Source: Fibrobacter sp. UWH4 (GTDB taxonomy: Bacteria; Fibrobacterota; Fibrobacteria; Fibrobacterales; Fibrobacteraceae). From it: 46,020 nt of DNA. The stretch covers positions 1-46,020 of the forward strand of contig NZ_FRAY01000012.1 of the NCBI RefSeq assembly GCF_900142475.1, written 5' to 3'. Position numbers and translations under genes: made by a program. How positions within the stretch are numbered: position 1 is the stretch's first letter; each line of letters opens with the position of its first letter. The notes beneath the pieces were generated by a model. The model did not search any database and was not told where the DNA came from. It saw only the letters and a program-made list of their open reading frames with translations. Positions 17,659-26,665 of this stretch are shown piece by piece.

Positions 17659-18813
17659 CGCCGGGAGATAGGCGGACGGGAGCCTGCTTGCCCCGGTGAT
17701 GCAGACGGCGATGTTCAGGAGCCCGCCTGCGGTAATCATGGCGCCGTAGAGCCAGGTGCGTTTTTCCTTTAGAAGTGTCGAAATCATGCCCATGCGGGTG
17801 GCCTGCAGGATAAGCGAACAGGCGAGGATTCGCAGGCAGTGACAGCTGGTCTCGAGGACGTCGGGAGTCCAGGGCGCCGCAAAGAAGACGATGCGGAGCG
17901 TGTACTGCGGGAAAAGCCAGAAGGGGGTCGTTACCGCGACGATGAACAGCGTGAAGGTGGCCTGGTCGCGCAGGTGGAGCATGCGGCTGTCGGTCTGGTG
18001 CAGCGTGATCAGGCTCGACGAGATGAAGTGTACCATGAGTCCCGAGGCGAGAATGACCAGCTTGTGCGAGAAGTTGTAGGCGCCCAGGAATTCGGGGGTG
18101 GAGAAGTGGGCGACCGTGTAGAGGCCCACGGGCAGGTAGGCGAAGCTCGCGAGGCTCGACAGCGCGTAGGGGCACGCCGCCTTGAACATGAGCTTGAAGA
18201 ACCGCAAGGTGTGCTGGCCCACCTGCAGTACCTTCAGGCTGAAGGCCTGGCCGACACCGAAACCGAACGCGGGGAGCGCCGCGACGATCATGGCGCCCGC
18301 GATGGAGGGGATGGTGTCGAACTTGAAGACGCACAGGGCGACACCCATGACGGTGCAGTACGAAACCGTATGGAGTATTTTGGAGAGCAGGAGCTTTTTC
18401 CAGAACTGGCCGCAGATGAAGAACCAGTCGAAGAAAGCGTGCTGGAACAGGAGCCCGAGCGCAAGGATCAGTTCCCCCTCGAAGATGTCGCTGCCCCTGC
18501 GGACGGTGCACGCGAAAACTGCCATCGCCAGTGCGGCAACGGCGGTCATGGAGAGCCTGAGCTGCAGGACGTTTCTGAAGAGCTGCCCCTGGGTGGCGCG
18601 TTTCCCGAAAAAGGCGAGAATCAGCGTCGCCATGCCGAAATCGGCGATGGCGCAGAAGATGGTGTAGTCGCTCTGTAAAATTCCGAACGATCCGAATTTG
18701 ACAATTCCGAGATTATTGGCGATAATATTCTGTACAAGGACGGACACCCCCTGGATGAGGATGTTGACCAGAGAAATGAAAACACCGATTTTAATGTTCC
18801 TGAGCGCTTGCAA
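17581..18813 (-). CDS. Wzx-like polysaccharide flippase, TTG start
   Basis: The 410-residue product has about twelve membrane segments. Its N-terminus VQNIIANNLGIVKFGSFGIL is the pattern of polysaccharide flippases (Polysacc_synt/MVF superfamily). Such proteins flip lipid-linked repeat units across the inner membrane for Wzy-dependent polymerisation. No ATG is available near the N-terminus; the frame opens with TTG at 18813, and the next Met would remove the first two helices. The gene converges on the polymerase candidate with a 78-base tail overlap. Confidence 0.83.
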   Translation of the reverse strand: MQALRNIKIGVFISLVNILIQGVSVLVQNIIANNLGIVKFGSFGILQSDYTIFCAIADFGMATLILAFFGKRATQGQLFRNVLQLRLSMTAVAALAMAVFACTVRRGSDIFEGELILALGLLFQHAFFDWFFICGQFWKKLLLSKILHTVSYCTVMGVALCVFKFDTIPSIAGAMIVAALPAFGFGVGQAFSLKVLQVGQHTLRFFKLMFKAACPYALSSLASFAYLPVGLYTVAHFSTPEFLGAYNFSHKLVILASGLMVHFISSSLITLHQTDSRMLHLRDQATFTLFIVAVTTPFWLFPQYTLRIVFFAAPWTPDVLETSCHCLRILACSLILQATRMGMISTLLKEKRTWLYGAMITAGGLLNIAVCITGASRLPSAYLPALTLTGDLLLSLQLAAYFIRNRRIRW

Positions 18814-18879
18814 CGTGCCATAAAATAGATGTTTCCGCTGTGCATGTCTTCGAGATTTTGTATCTTTGGGTGCAAAATC

Positions 18880-18959
18880 GCGAGAGTGGCGGAATTGGCA
18901 GACGCACCAGACTTAGGATCTGGCACTTCGGTGTGAGGGTTCGACTCCCTCCTCTCGCA
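18880..18959 (+). tRNA. tRNA-Leu (UAG)
   Basis: The acceptor stem GCGAGAG (18880-18886) pairs with CTCTCGC (18952-18958), with A at 18959 as discriminator. The anticodon arm CCAGA-CTTAGGA-TCTGG gives anticodon TAG. A long variable arm (GGCACTTCGGTGTG) identifies a class II tRNA, consistent with Leu. The T arm contains GGTTCGACTCC. CCA is not encoded. It lies upstream of tig with only about 40 bases between. Confidence 0.95.
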
Positions 18960-19000
18960 TGTTTTTCATTACTCTTTTCAACCGACTCTCGGAGTTCATC

Positions 19001-20260
19001 ATGAGCGTAGAAATCAAAGAAACAAGCGCAACCGTGCGCACCCTCGAAATCACCATCCCGCAGGCGGACCTCACTGCCCCCTTCGAAAAGAAGCTGAACC
19101 AGTACAAGAAGCAGGTCACCATGAAGGGTTTCCGTCAGGGCATGGTGCCGAAGGCAATGGTCCTCAAGCAGTTTGGCGGTGCCATCCGTCAGGAAGCCGT
19201 GGATGAAGTCGTGAACAAGCTCGTTCAGGAAGCGCTCAAGAACGCCAACATCATTCCGGTGGGCCAGATGAAGGTCGTGGATTTCAAGGATGACAAGGAA
19301 AACGACATCGCACTTAAGGTCGAAGTCGAAATGGATCCGGAAATCGACATCAAGGGTTATGCCGACACGGGTATCACCGTTCCGGAAACCGCCGTCCACG
19401 AAGAAGAAGTCAAGGAAGAATACGACCGCCTGATCCAGATGTGGAGCAAGGACGAACATGTGGACCGTGCCGCCAAGAAGGGCGACGTGGTCGTGGGTAA
19501 CTACCTCGAAGTGGTGATCGACGGTGAAAAGCAGGAACTTCCGGAAAACAAGGAATTCCGCAGCCTGCTCGGCCAGTCCGCTTCTCCGGGATTCGACGAA
19601 GGCCTCACCGGTGCATCTGCCGGCGAAACCAAGGAAATCAACTTCAAGTACCCGGATGACCACAAGGACGAACGCTACCGCGGCAAGACCGCCCAGTTCA
19701 AGGTGGAAGTGACCGACGTGCGTGAAATCGTTCCGCCGACCATGGACGAAGAATTCTGCAAGCAGATTGGCGTGAAGGACGTCGAAGAACTCAAGCAGAA
19801 CCTCGCCGAAGGTCTCGCAAGCCAGAAGCAGGACTCCGCGAAGAACAAGGCCATCAACGAAGCCCTCGACAAGATTATCGAAGCCAACCCGTTCGAAGTG
19901 CCGAAGTCCCGCGTTTACGACCTCATCAAGTGGACGCTGAACCGTAACGCCCAGAGCGAACAGGACGTGGTGGAACCGACCGAAGAACAGCTGAACGGTC
20001 TCACTCCGGAAGCTATCCGCGAAATCAAGAAGCACCGCATTCTCGACTTTATTGCAACAAAGGAAAAGATTCGTCCGAACCAGGCTGCCGTTGACGCCCG
20101 CCTGCAGGAAATGGCGAAGGCCTACCATGTGGATTTCGAAACACTGAAGGGCCACTTCCGCCAGTCCGGCCGCATCAACCAGCTGCGTGACGAACTGCGC
20201 GTCCAGATGGCTGCCGACTTTATCGTCGGTATCCGCCCGGCCGCCGAAGAAAACAAGTAA
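19001..20260 (+). CDS. tig: Trigger factor (ribosome-bound chaperone, peptidyl-prolyl isomerase)
   Basis: The ATG at 19001, after a GGAG site, gives 419 residues. The ribosome-binding signature is present in MKGFRQGMVPKAMV (about residues 42-55), the loop that docks on L23. A central FKBP-like domain follows (about 150-240, with AKKGDVVVGNYLEVVIDGE). The rest is the helical C-terminal chaperone domain. It heads a tig-clpP-clpX operon, a common arrangement that links folding with proteolysis. A reading that starts at 18959 overlaps the tRNA and is not used. Confidence 0.97.
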   Translation: MSVEIKETSATVRTLEITIPQADLTAPFEKKLNQYKKQVTMKGFRQGMVPKAMVLKQFGGAIRQEAVDEVVNKLVQEALKNANIIPVGQMKVVDFKDDKENDIALKVEVEMDPEIDIKGYADTGITVPETAVHEEEVKEEYDRLIQMWSKDEHVDRAAKKGDVVVGNYLEVVIDGEKQELPENKEFRSLLGQSASPGFDEGLTGASAGETKEINFKYPDDHKDERYRGKTAQFKVEVTDVREIVPPTMDEEFCKQIGVKDVEELKQNLAEGLASQKQDSAKNKAINEALDKIIEANPFEVPKSRVYDLIKWTLNRNAQSEQDVVEPTEEQLNGLTPEAIREIKKHRILDFIATKEKIRPNQAAVDARLQEMAKAYHVDFETLKGHFRQSGRINQLRDELRVQMAADFIVGIRPAAEENK

Positions 20261-20272
20261 GAGGTAAACTGA

Positions 20273-20863
20273 ATGATCATCCCTACCGTCATAGAGACCA
20301 CCGGACGCGGTGAACGCGCCTACGATATCTACTCCCGTCTCCTCAAGGAACGCATCATCTTTCTGGGCACGCCGATCAACGACGAAGTGGCGAACAACGT
20401 CATGGCCCAGCTGATTTTCCTTGAGTACGAGAATCCGGAAAAGGATATCACGCTGTACATCAACAGCCCGGGTGGTTACGTGTCGGCAGGGCTTGCCATT
20501 TACGATACCATGCAGCACGTGCGCCCGAATATCGCGACCATCTGCATCGGCAGTTGCGCCTCGATGGCCGCCGTGCTCCTTGCCGCGGGAACCAAGGGCA
20601 AGCGTTACGCCTTGCCGCATTCCCGCATCATGCTTCACCAGCCGTCCGGTGCCGCCACCGGTCAGTCTACGGATATCCAGATTACCGCGAAGGAAATCGT
20701 GCGTACCAAGGAGACCCTGACCGAGATCGTCGCGAAGCACACGGGCAAGTCGATTGACGAAGTCCGCGAAAAGACGGACCGCGATTTCTACATGGGCCCC
20801 GAAGAAGCCAAGGCTTTCGGTGTCATCGACGAAATCTTTGTTCCGCGTAAAGAGGGAATTTAA
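20273..20863 (+). CDS. clpP: ATP-dependent Clp protease proteolytic subunit
   Basis: This 196-residue protein is ClpP, the tetradecameric serine protease chamber. The catalytic triad is visible as S97 in GSCASMAA, H122 in HSRIMLHQP and D171 in [31 protein letters not shown] is the substrate-groove region. GAGGTAAACTG precedes the ATG. Its TAA overlaps the clpX ATG by one base, so the pair is translationally coupled. Confidence 0.98.
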   Translation: MIIPTVIETTGRGERAYDIYSRLLKERIIFLGTPINDEVANNVMAQLIFLEYENPEKDITLYINSPGGYVSAGLAIYDTMQHVRPNIATICIGSCASMAAVLLAAGTKGKRYALPHSRIMLHQPSGAATGQSTDIQITAKEIVRTKETLTEIVAKHTGKSIDEVREKTDRDFYMGPEEAKAFGVIDEIFVPRKEGI

Positions 20864-22212
20864 TGTATCGTAGCGGGAAGAATCACCCGACGGTGACTTG
20901 CAGCTTTTGCGGCAAGCCCGCCGAACGCGTCGAGAAGATGATTACGGGTGCAGGCGTGCAGATCTGCAGCGACTGCATTACCATGTGTAACCGCATTATC
21001 GAGGAAGACCGTGCCCGTGCAAGGCAGGAATCTGCCGCTGCCGAGGTGTCTTCGAAACCGCTTCCGCTCCCGACCGAAATCAAGGCGCACCTGGACGAAT
21101 ATGTAATCGGCCAGGACCAGGCGAAGACCGCCCTTTCCGTGGCAGTGTACAACCACTACAAGCGCCTGCGTTACAAACAAGCTCACCCCGACGCGCAGGA
21201 AGTCGAGAAGTCGAACCTGCTCCTGGTGGGGCCTACCGGTTCGGGCAAGACGCTCCTGGCGCAGACCATGGCGCGCTTCTTGGATGTTCCCTTTACCATT
21301 GCCGACGCGACCGTGCTGACCGAGGCCGGTTACGTGGGCGAAGACGTGGACAGCATCATCGTGCGCCTGTTGCAGGCCGCCGACTATGACGTGGCCCGCG
21401 CCGAACGCGGCATTATCTTCATCGACGAAATCGACAAGATTGCGCGTAAGACGGCGAACCCCTCCATTACTCGCGACGTGAGTGGCGAAGGCGTGCAGCA
21501 GGGACTTCTGAAGCTCCTGGAAGGTACCGTCGCAGCCGTTCCTCCGAAGGGTGGCCGTAAGCATCCGGAACAGCCGCTGGTGCAGGTGAATACCAAGAAC
21601 ATTCTCTTCATTTGCGGTGGCGCCTTCGAGACGCTCGACAAGATTATTTCCCGCCGCGTGAATACAGGCGGCATGGGTTTCGGTGCCGATATCCGCAGCG
21701 CCGAGGAAAACTCGCTCAGCGAACTTTTCAAGATGCTCGAGCCCGATGACCTGATCCAGTTCGGCCTGATTCCCGAAATCGTGGGCCGCTTGCCGGTCGC
21801 AGTCGCCCTCGAGGAACTCGACGAGGCCGCGCTCCTGAATATTCTGACCCAGCCGAAGAACGCGCTCGTGAAGCAGTACAAGAGCCTGTTCGAGATGGAC
21901 GGTATCGAGCTCAAGTTCGAAGACGACGCCCTCAAGGAAATCGTCCGCGAGACGATGGTCCGCAAGACGGGTGCCCGCGGACTCCGCTCCGTGATGGAAA
22001 AGACCTTGCAGCGTGCGATGTTCGAGATGCCGGGATCCGGCAACAAGGAATTCGTGGTGACCGCCGAAATCGTGAAGAACGGTCTCAAGGCTCCCGACAA
22101 GAAGTCCGCCGACAAGACGCTCGCACTTGAAGTTGCCGGGGATGCCGCCAAGGGTGCATCCGGCGATGCCGGCGAGTCGTTGCCCCGCAGGGGCCGCAAG
22201 AAGGCTTCGTAG
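20863..22212 (+). CDS. clpX: ClpX unfoldase subunit of the Clp protease
   Basis: The 449-residue AAA+ protein begins with a four-cysteine zinc-binding domain (CSFCGK at about residues 14-19, CSDCI at 37-41). It has Walker A GPTGSGKT (about 124-131), Walker B IIFIDEID (about 185-192) and the [16 protein letters not shown] region of the small domain. ClpX recognises, unfolds and feeds substrates to ClpP. The C-terminal 35 residues form an Ala/Gly/Lys tail. It is the last gene of tig-clpP-clpX and is closed by a strong hairpin. Confidence 0.98.
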   Translation: MYRSGKNHPTVTCSFCGKPAERVEKMITGAGVQICSDCITMCNRIIEEDRARARQESAAAEVSSKPLPLPTEIKAHLDEYVIGQDQAKTALSVAVYNHYKRLRYKQAHPDAQEVEKSNLLLVGPTGSGKTLLAQTMARFLDVPFTIADATVLTEAGYVGEDVDSIIVRLLQAADYDVARAERGIIFIDEIDKIARKTANPSITRDVSGEGVQQGLLKLLEGTVAAVPPKGGRKHPEQPLVQVNTKNILFICGGAFETLDKIISRRVNTGGMGFGADIRSAEENSLSELFKMLEPDDLIQFGLIPEIVGRLPVAVALEELDEAALLNILTQPKNALVKQYKSLFEMDGIELKFEDDALKEIVRETMVRKTGARGLRSVMEKTLQRAMFEMPGSGNKEFVVTAEIVKNGLKAPDKKSADKTLALEVAGDAAKGASGDAGESLPRRGRKKAS

Positions 22213-22247
22213 GGGCGAATCTCGGATTTATTCCAAGTTCGAAAAGC

Positions 22248-22280
22248 GAAAAAGTTGCCGCAGGAAACGGCAACTTTTTT
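22248..22280. terminator. Bidirectional terminator between clpX and the convergent unknown gene
   Basis: AAAAAGTTGCCG at 22249-22260 and CGGCAACTTTTTT at 22268-22280 form a perfect stem of 12 pairs around the loop CAGGAAA. A T-run lies on each strand. It sits 36 bases after clpX and about 50 bases after the end of the minus-strand gene. Confidence 0.9.
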
Positions 22281-22332
22281 GTATATGCAAATGTCCTTTG
22301 ACGCAGGAAAGGCTTTTCGCCGTTGCGCGTCG

Positions 22333-23361
22333 CTACGCCTGTTCGCTTTCGCCGGAATTTTCGCCCGGTGCGTCCTGCTCGGCGAGGTGGTCCAGGTAAA
22401 GCTGCTGGGCCTTGATGTCGTACATCACCACGTCGTAGAGTTCTCCGTCCTTGCCGGTGCGCGATTCCACCATGAGGCCCGCAAGCGAGCCCTTTTCGGT
22501 GGGTAGGAAGGCGACTTTCCCTTCGGGAGAAGTCTTGAGTTCAAGGTAGCCTCCGGCCACGTACCAGTCGCGGATGACCTTGTAGTAAATGCGTTCCATG
22601 TTGTCCGGGACGAGCGCGTTCAGGCGGCGTGCGATTTCGCTTACGGGAACGGGCGTGTCGTCGGTCGGGTAGTTGCCAAGTTCCTCGACGGTCACGCGGA
22701 ATTTCTGCTTGGCCTTACGGGAGGGTTTTTCTTCCCATTCGTCCTGGTTTGCCTTGCGGTTCGCGAAACGCTCGTTAGCGATGGCGACGCATTTCTGGAT
22801 GTTGTCCAGAATGTACTGCTGTGCCTGCTGCCAGCATTGCGTGTAGATGTTGTGGTGTCCGCGCAGGTCCGATTCGCCCTTCTCGAATCCGTAGGTTTCG
22901 CCTGCGGGCGTAGGGAGGTTCGCTTCCTTGCCGTCTTCGGCGACCTGTCTCGAGAGGATCCCTTCCTGTACCAGGAAATTTGCCACGTCGGCATAGAGCA
23001 GGTGGTTCATGTTGTCGGGAAGCAGTTCGTTGATGTTGCGCACCACGCGTGAAATCGAGACCGGGTAGTCGAAGAAACGGTAGCGCTTGAGCGCCTCGGC
23101 GTCGATCGAAAGTTCCTGCATCTGGGGCCTGGGCGCGCGCTTTGCGGCGCGGGGGGGCTTGTCGGTGACGATGGGGGCGACCTGGTCATGGTTCAGTTGC
23201 TGCTGCAACAGGGAGGCCACGTAGGCGAGGCACTTGCTGATGCGTTCTTGCTTGCAAGAATCCCCTTCGGGCAGGATTTCGTCTGTCAGCGGGTTGATTC
23301 CGCAGGAAAGCTTGCGCAGGTACATTTCGGCACGTTCGACAATCGCATTTTCAGAGGCCAT
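22333..23361 (-). CDS. Unknown protein with an internal repeat
   Basis: The start at 23361 follows GATGGAG and gives 342 residues with no signal peptide or membrane segment. I do not recognise a named family. The N-terminal text RAEMYLRKLSCGINPLTDEI resembles short motifs I have seen in uncharacterised and helicase-associated proteins, which is weak evidence. Two segments look duplicated: about residues 99-155 (YPVSISRVVRNINELLPDNM) and 231-293 (VPVSEIARRLNALVPDNMER). Each is followed by a winged-helix-like stretch ending in a hydrophobic G(I/Y)L. A cytoplasmic nucleic-acid-binding role is possible but not shown. Confidence 0.72.
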   Translation of the reverse strand: MASENAIVERAEMYLRKLSCGINPLTDEILPEGDSCKQERISKCLAYVASLLQQQLNHDQVAPIVTDKPPRAAKRAPRPQMQELSIDAEALKRYRFFDYPVSISRVVRNINELLPDNMNHLLYADVANFLVQEGILSRQVAEDGKEANLPTPAGETYGFEKGESDLRGHHNIYTQCWQQAQQYILDNIQKCVAIANERFANRKANQDEWEEKPSRKAKQKFRVTVEELGNYPTDDTPVPVSEIARRLNALVPDNMERIYYKVIRDWYVAGGYLELKTSPEGKVAFLPTEKGSLAGLMVESRTGKDGELYDVVMYDIKAQQLYLDHLAEQDAPGENSGESEQA

Positions 23362-23439
23362 AAAAACTCCATCGTTGCAAATAGCGGTGCAAAGATAGCT
23401 TTTTTTGGGTCGTCGGTCGCGTTGCCGTTTTCTGGGAAT

Positions 23440-23606
23440 AAAAAAAGGGCATACGCCACGGTGGAACACTCGAAACTACTTCATTAGAAATGATAGCAGT
23501 GCCTCGGTGGTTTGTTTTTCGCGTCGGAGCGCGCCTAAACTGAACACCAAGAGCGACGAGCTTTGATAATACTGTTAGATCGGGCGTTAATCCGTGGGAT
23601 GCCTTT
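23440..23606 (-). ncRNA. ssrS: 6S RNA candidate
   Basis: On the minus strand a 167-base transcript would begin at A 23606, directly after a promoter, and end in a T7 run at 23440. The ends pair: AAAGGCATCCCACGG (23606-23592) with CCGTGGCGTATGCCCTTT. The stem continues inward as AACGCCCGA with TCGAGTGTT. A large central bubble follows, whose 3' side can fold into its own hairpin (ACTGCT...AGTAGT around CATTTCTAATG). An apical arm is closed by CTTGGTG/CACCGAG with an inner CGCG-CTCCGA-CGCG. This is the 6S architecture (closing stem, central bubble, apical arm), which mimics an open promoter and binds RNA polymerase. The call is by structure, not by sequence match. Confidence 0.7.
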
Positions 23607-23641
23607 ACCCCTAATATACCCAACTTGAAACACAAAAACAA
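23607..23641 (-). promoter_or_regulatory. Promoter of the 6S RNA candidate
   Basis: On the minus strand TTGTTT at 23641-23636 and TATATT at 23618-23613 are separated by exactly 17 bases. The start predicted 7 bases after the -10 hexamer is A 23606, which is also the first base of the closing stem of the RNA. Promoter and structure were found independently, so they support each other. Confidence 0.75.
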
Positions 23642-23778
23642 GAGTAAAACGGAAAAATTTTTTTAGGGCTACGGCAAAAATACGCAAAGTAAATAAATGT
23701 TTTCTACGAATGGCGAATTTTGTGTTTAAAGGGCGTTTATAGACAAATGGGCCCTATTCCACCTTGGAGTATTATTTT
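23642..23778. other. Gene-free stretch between uvrC and the 6S RNA promoter
   Basis: This AT-rich stretch lies downstream of uvrC and upstream of the ncRNA promoter. I see no open frame of substance and no convincing terminator hairpin for uvrC. GGGCGTTTATAGACAAATGGGCCC contains only a short GGGC/GCCC pairing. Confidence 0.4.
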
Positions 23779-25677
23779 TTACTGTCCGACGTCGGGGTCG
23801 GCGGTGCTGGCGGCATCTTGTTTTTCATAATCCGGTCTTATAAACTCGGCGCAGTATTCTGCCACTTTTTCGCGGAGGTTGTTGCCGCGGACCTTGCCGA
23901 GCAGCAGTTCGATGTCTTCGAGGGGTGCCGCCATGAAGGCTTCGGCGCTGCGGTACTTCGAGAGGATTTTCACGCGGGTTTCGTGGCCGACGCCAGGCAT
24001 CTTGAGCCATTCGACTTCGAGGTCCTTCTTGCGCTTGCTGCGTTGATAGGTGATGGCGAATCGGTGCGCCTCGTCGCGGGCGTTCTGCAACAGCTTCAGC
24101 GCGGGGCTCGTACGGTGCAGCACGATGCTTTTGCGGTCGTCGGGGAACACGATTTCTTCGAGGCGCTTCGCGAGGCCGATCAGCGGCAGATCCTGATCGT
24201 GGCCTAGCTCCTTCAGAATCTGCATCGTGGCGTCCACCTGGCCCTTGCCGCCGTCGCATACCCACAGGTCGGGCATGGGCACGCCTTCGTTCTCGAGCCT
24301 GCGGATTCGGCGGGTCATCACTTCGCGCATGCTCGCGAAGTCGTCGACGCCTTCGACGGTCTTGATGATAAACTTGCGGTAGTTGCTTTTGTCGGGGCGC
24401 CCGTTCTTGAACGCCACGAGGCTTGCCACGGTATTCGTGCCGCTCAGGTGCGAAATGTCCACGCACTCGATGCGGAAGGGAGTCTTCTTTAATCCGAGAA
24501 CCTTCTGCAGCTCGAAAACGCTCTGGTCGATTTCGCTGTACTTCTGCACCTCGGCGCGCATTTCCACCAGGATCATGTCGGCGTTCGCGCCGGCAAGCCT
24601 CAAGAAGCCGAGTTTTTCGCCGCGCTGGGGAACCGAGAACTGCACCTTACGCCCTGCCTGCTTGCTGAGTGCCGCCTCGAGTTCCTCCTTGTCTTCGGGG
24701 AGCGCGATATCGGTCGCGATTTCGGCCGGGATCAGGGGCGCCTCCATGTACCACGGGAGCACCATCTGCCTGAAGATTTCCGTCTCGTCGTCTTCGAGCT
24801 TGCATTCCAGCCGGTAATGCCTGCGGCCCATGAGCACGCCCTTGCGGTACTCGAGAATCACCGCCGCGGCCATGTCGCCGTTGCGCCGTAGCGTCACCAC
24901 GTCCAGGGAAAGGTTCGGGTCGCTGGTATCGGTTTTCTGGTGCGTGCCCGTCGCCTGCAGCGCCTGGATGGCGTCGCGTTTTTTCATCGCGGTTTCAAAG
25001 TCCAGGTTCGCGCTTGCCTCTTCCATTTCGCGCTGCCATTGATCGATCAGGTCGTCGCGCTTGCCTTCGAGCATGAGCCGCGCGTTGGCGACATCCTTGG
25101 CGTAATCTTCCTGGCTGATGAGTCCTGCGCAAGGGGCGCTGCAGCGGCCGATGTGGTAGTTGAGGCAGGGGCGTACGGGGCGCTTCGAGGGCAGTTCCAT
25201 GGAACATTCCCGCAACTTGAAAAGCCTTGCCCCGAGGTCTATTAGTTTGTCTATAACTCGGGAGCCCATGTAGGGGCCGTAGTACTGGCGGCCGTCCTTC
25301 TTGACCGAACGCGAAAGGGTGAGTCTCGGGAAGGGTTCCTTGACCGAGAACGCGAGGTACGGAAAGTGCTTGTCGTCTTTCAGGAGCACGTTGTACTTGG
25401 GCGTGTGCTTGCGGATCAGGTTCGCTTCGAGGATCAGCGCCTCCTGCTCGCTTTCGGTAATGATCCATTCGATGTCCCGGATGAAGGGGAGCATGAGCGT
25501 TGCCGCGCGGTGCCCGTTGTGCTCGCTGCCGTCGAAGTAGCTGCGCACGCGGTTCTTGAGCACTTTCGCCTTTCCGATGTAAATGATTTTCCCCTGGGCG
25601 TTCTTCATGATGTAAACGCCCGGCCGGTCCGGCAATTCCGTCAGCCGCCGCTGTATATGTTCATTTACAGAAATCAT
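23779..25677 (-). CDS. uvrC: UvrABC excinuclease subunit C
   Basis: Starting at 25677 (MISVNEHIQRRLTELPDRPG) gives 632 residues of UvrC, the nuclease of nucleotide excision repair. Domains in order: GIY-YIG nuclease at the N-terminus (VYIMKN and IIYIGKAKVL, residues 21-40), a UVR domain that binds UvrB (around LDFETAMKKRDAIQAL, about 220-236), the RNase H-like second nuclease (RIECVDISHLSGTNTVAS onward), and a C-terminal helix-hairpin-helix pair (MPGVGHETRVKILSKY). A longer reading to 25743 adds a non-family leader. No clear Shine-Dalgarno sequence precedes the chosen start; CATAAA lies 6 bases before it, so a leaderless transcript is possible. Confidence 0.96.
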   Translation of the reverse strand: MISVNEHIQRRLTELPDRPGVYIMKNAQGKIIYIGKAKVLKNRVRSYFDGSEHNGHRAATLMLPFIRDIEWIITESEQEALILEANLIRKHTPKYNVLLKDDKHFPYLAFSVKEPFPRLTLSRSVKKDGRQYYGPYMGSRVIDKLIDLGARLFKLRECSMELPSKRPVRPCLNYHIGRCSAPCAGLISQEDYAKDVANARLMLEGKRDDLIDQWQREMEEASANLDFETAMKKRDAIQALQATGTHQKTDTSDPNLSLDVVTLRRNGDMAAAVILEYRKGVLMGRRHYRLECKLEDDETEIFRQMVLPWYMEAPLIPAEIATDIALPEDKEELEAALSKQAGRKVQFSVPQRGEKLGFLRLAGANADMILVEMRAEVQKYSEIDQSVFELQKVLGLKKTPFRIECVDISHLSGTNTVASLVAFKNGRPDKSNYRKFIIKTVEGVDDFASMREVMTRRIRRLENEGVPMPDLWVCDGGKGQVDATMQILKELGHDQDLPLIGLAKRLEEIVFPDDRKSIVLHRTSPALKLLQNARDEAHRFAITYQRSKRKKDLEVEWLKMPGVGHETRVKILSKYRSAEAFMAAPLEDIELLLGKVRGNNLREKVAEYCAEFIRPDYEKQDAASTADPDVGQ

Positions 25678-25745
25678 TTGGCTTTTATGCAAAAATTTAG
25701 TTATCTTAATAATGTAAAAGTTCCAAAATGTAAATCGGAGCAAAG

Positions 25746-26621
25746 ATGAATTTAGAAAAAGTGAGCATGTTGTCCCAGAAAATCGAGGGTGTCCTGGGAA
25801 TGGTCCGCACCCTCAAGGAAGAAAATGCAAAAATCAAGCGTGAACTGTCGCAGGCACAGGCCGTGGCCCAGGACAAGTCGCTGTTGCTGGAGGCTGCCAA
25901 GAACGACCTCGCCGACTGCAAGGCGGCCCTTGACGCCCGTGCGAACCAGGTGAACGCCCAGGACGAGATGCTGAACCAGAAGGATGCCGAACTCGCTTCG
26001 CTCAACGAGAAAATCAACGTGTTCGGCCAGCAGCTTATCGAGAAGGACGGCTGCATCGAAAGCCTGAACGCGAAGGTGCAGGAACTGAACTCCAACGCCG
26101 ACCTGCTGAACGGCCAGGTGAACGAGAAGTCCGAACTCCTGAGCTCGCTCAACGCCCAGATGATCGAAAAGGATGCGACCATCGCATCGCTCATGACGCA
26201 GCTCAACGAGAAGAACAACACGATCGAGGGTCTGAACGAACAGCTGCAGGCGCAGAACGACGAAATCGCCGAGGCCCAGGAGAAGTTCAACCAGCTCGTG
26301 GCGACCATCGAAAGCGAACTGGGTACCGACATCGCGCTCGACCAGGGCGATGAAATGGCGCCCGCCGCCGAGGCTGCCACTGAAACTGCGGCGACGGAAG
26401 ATGAATTTACCGAAGTTCCGACAGAGGAACCGGCTGCTGCCGAAGAGCAGGTCGCCGAAGAATCTGCCGACGCGACCGTAGAAGAACCGCAGGTGGACGA
26501 ATCCGTTTCGCAGGAAACCGAGGACGACGTCCCGACCATCGAAGTTCACAGTGCAGACGAAAAAGACAACGACCTGTTCGCGAGCAAGCAGGAGGGCTCG
26601 CAGACAAGTTTTTTCGGATAA
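25746..26621 (+). CDS. Coiled-coil protein upstream of zapA-like gene
   Basis: The 291-residue protein is a long heptad-rich coiled coil over about residues 5-195 with repeating units such as LNEKINVFGQQLIEKDGCIE and SLNAQMIEKDATIASLMTQL. An acidic Ala/Glu-rich tail of about 95 residues follows, ending SQTSFFG. There is no signal peptide or membrane segment. The 43-base spacing to a ZapA-like gene and the shared direction suggest a division-associated partner, as ZapB (also a coiled coil) is for ZapA. The sequence itself shows no ZapB homology that I can see. Confidence 0.7.
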   Translation: MNLEKVSMLSQKIEGVLGMVRTLKEENAKIKRELSQAQAVAQDKSLLLEAAKNDLADCKAALDARANQVNAQDEMLNQKDAELASLNEKINVFGQQLIEKDGCIESLNAKVQELNSNADLLNGQVNEKSELLSSLNAQMIEKDATIASLMTQLNEKNNTIEGLNEQLQAQNDEIAEAQEKFNQLVATIESELGTDIALDQGDEMAPAAEAATETAATEDEFTEVPTEEPAAAEEQVAEESADATVEEPQVDESVSQETEDDVPTIEVHSADEKDNDLFASKQEGSQTSFFG

Positions 26622-26623
26622 GG

Positions 26624-26665
26624 ATGCTGATGGACGATGATCCATTCGGCGTAGGAATAAAGTAA
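26624..26665 (+). other. Possible 13-codon open frame between the coiled-coil and zapA-like genes
   Basis: An ATG at 26624 opens MLMDDDPFGVGIK and stops at TAA 26663-26665, whose last A is the first base of the zapA-like ATG. It starts 2 bases after the coiled-coil gene. The TAATG overlap would couple its translation to the downstream gene. It may equally be chance in a 43-base spacer. Confidence 0.25.

Noticed and set aside
18791-20740. A 649-residue open frame on the minus strand under tig and clpP
   Set aside because: It is the mirror of conserved trigger factor and ClpP codons and runs across the tRNA-Leu gene. No ribosome binding site or motif supports it.
23440-23606. Reading the ncRNA as tmRNA, SRP RNA or RNase P RNA
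   Set aside because: There is no tRNA-like T arm or tag frame (tmRNA), no GGUCAGG...GGAAGGAAGCAGCC-type core (SRP RNA) and no conserved P4 helix text (RNase P). Length and fold fit 6S better.
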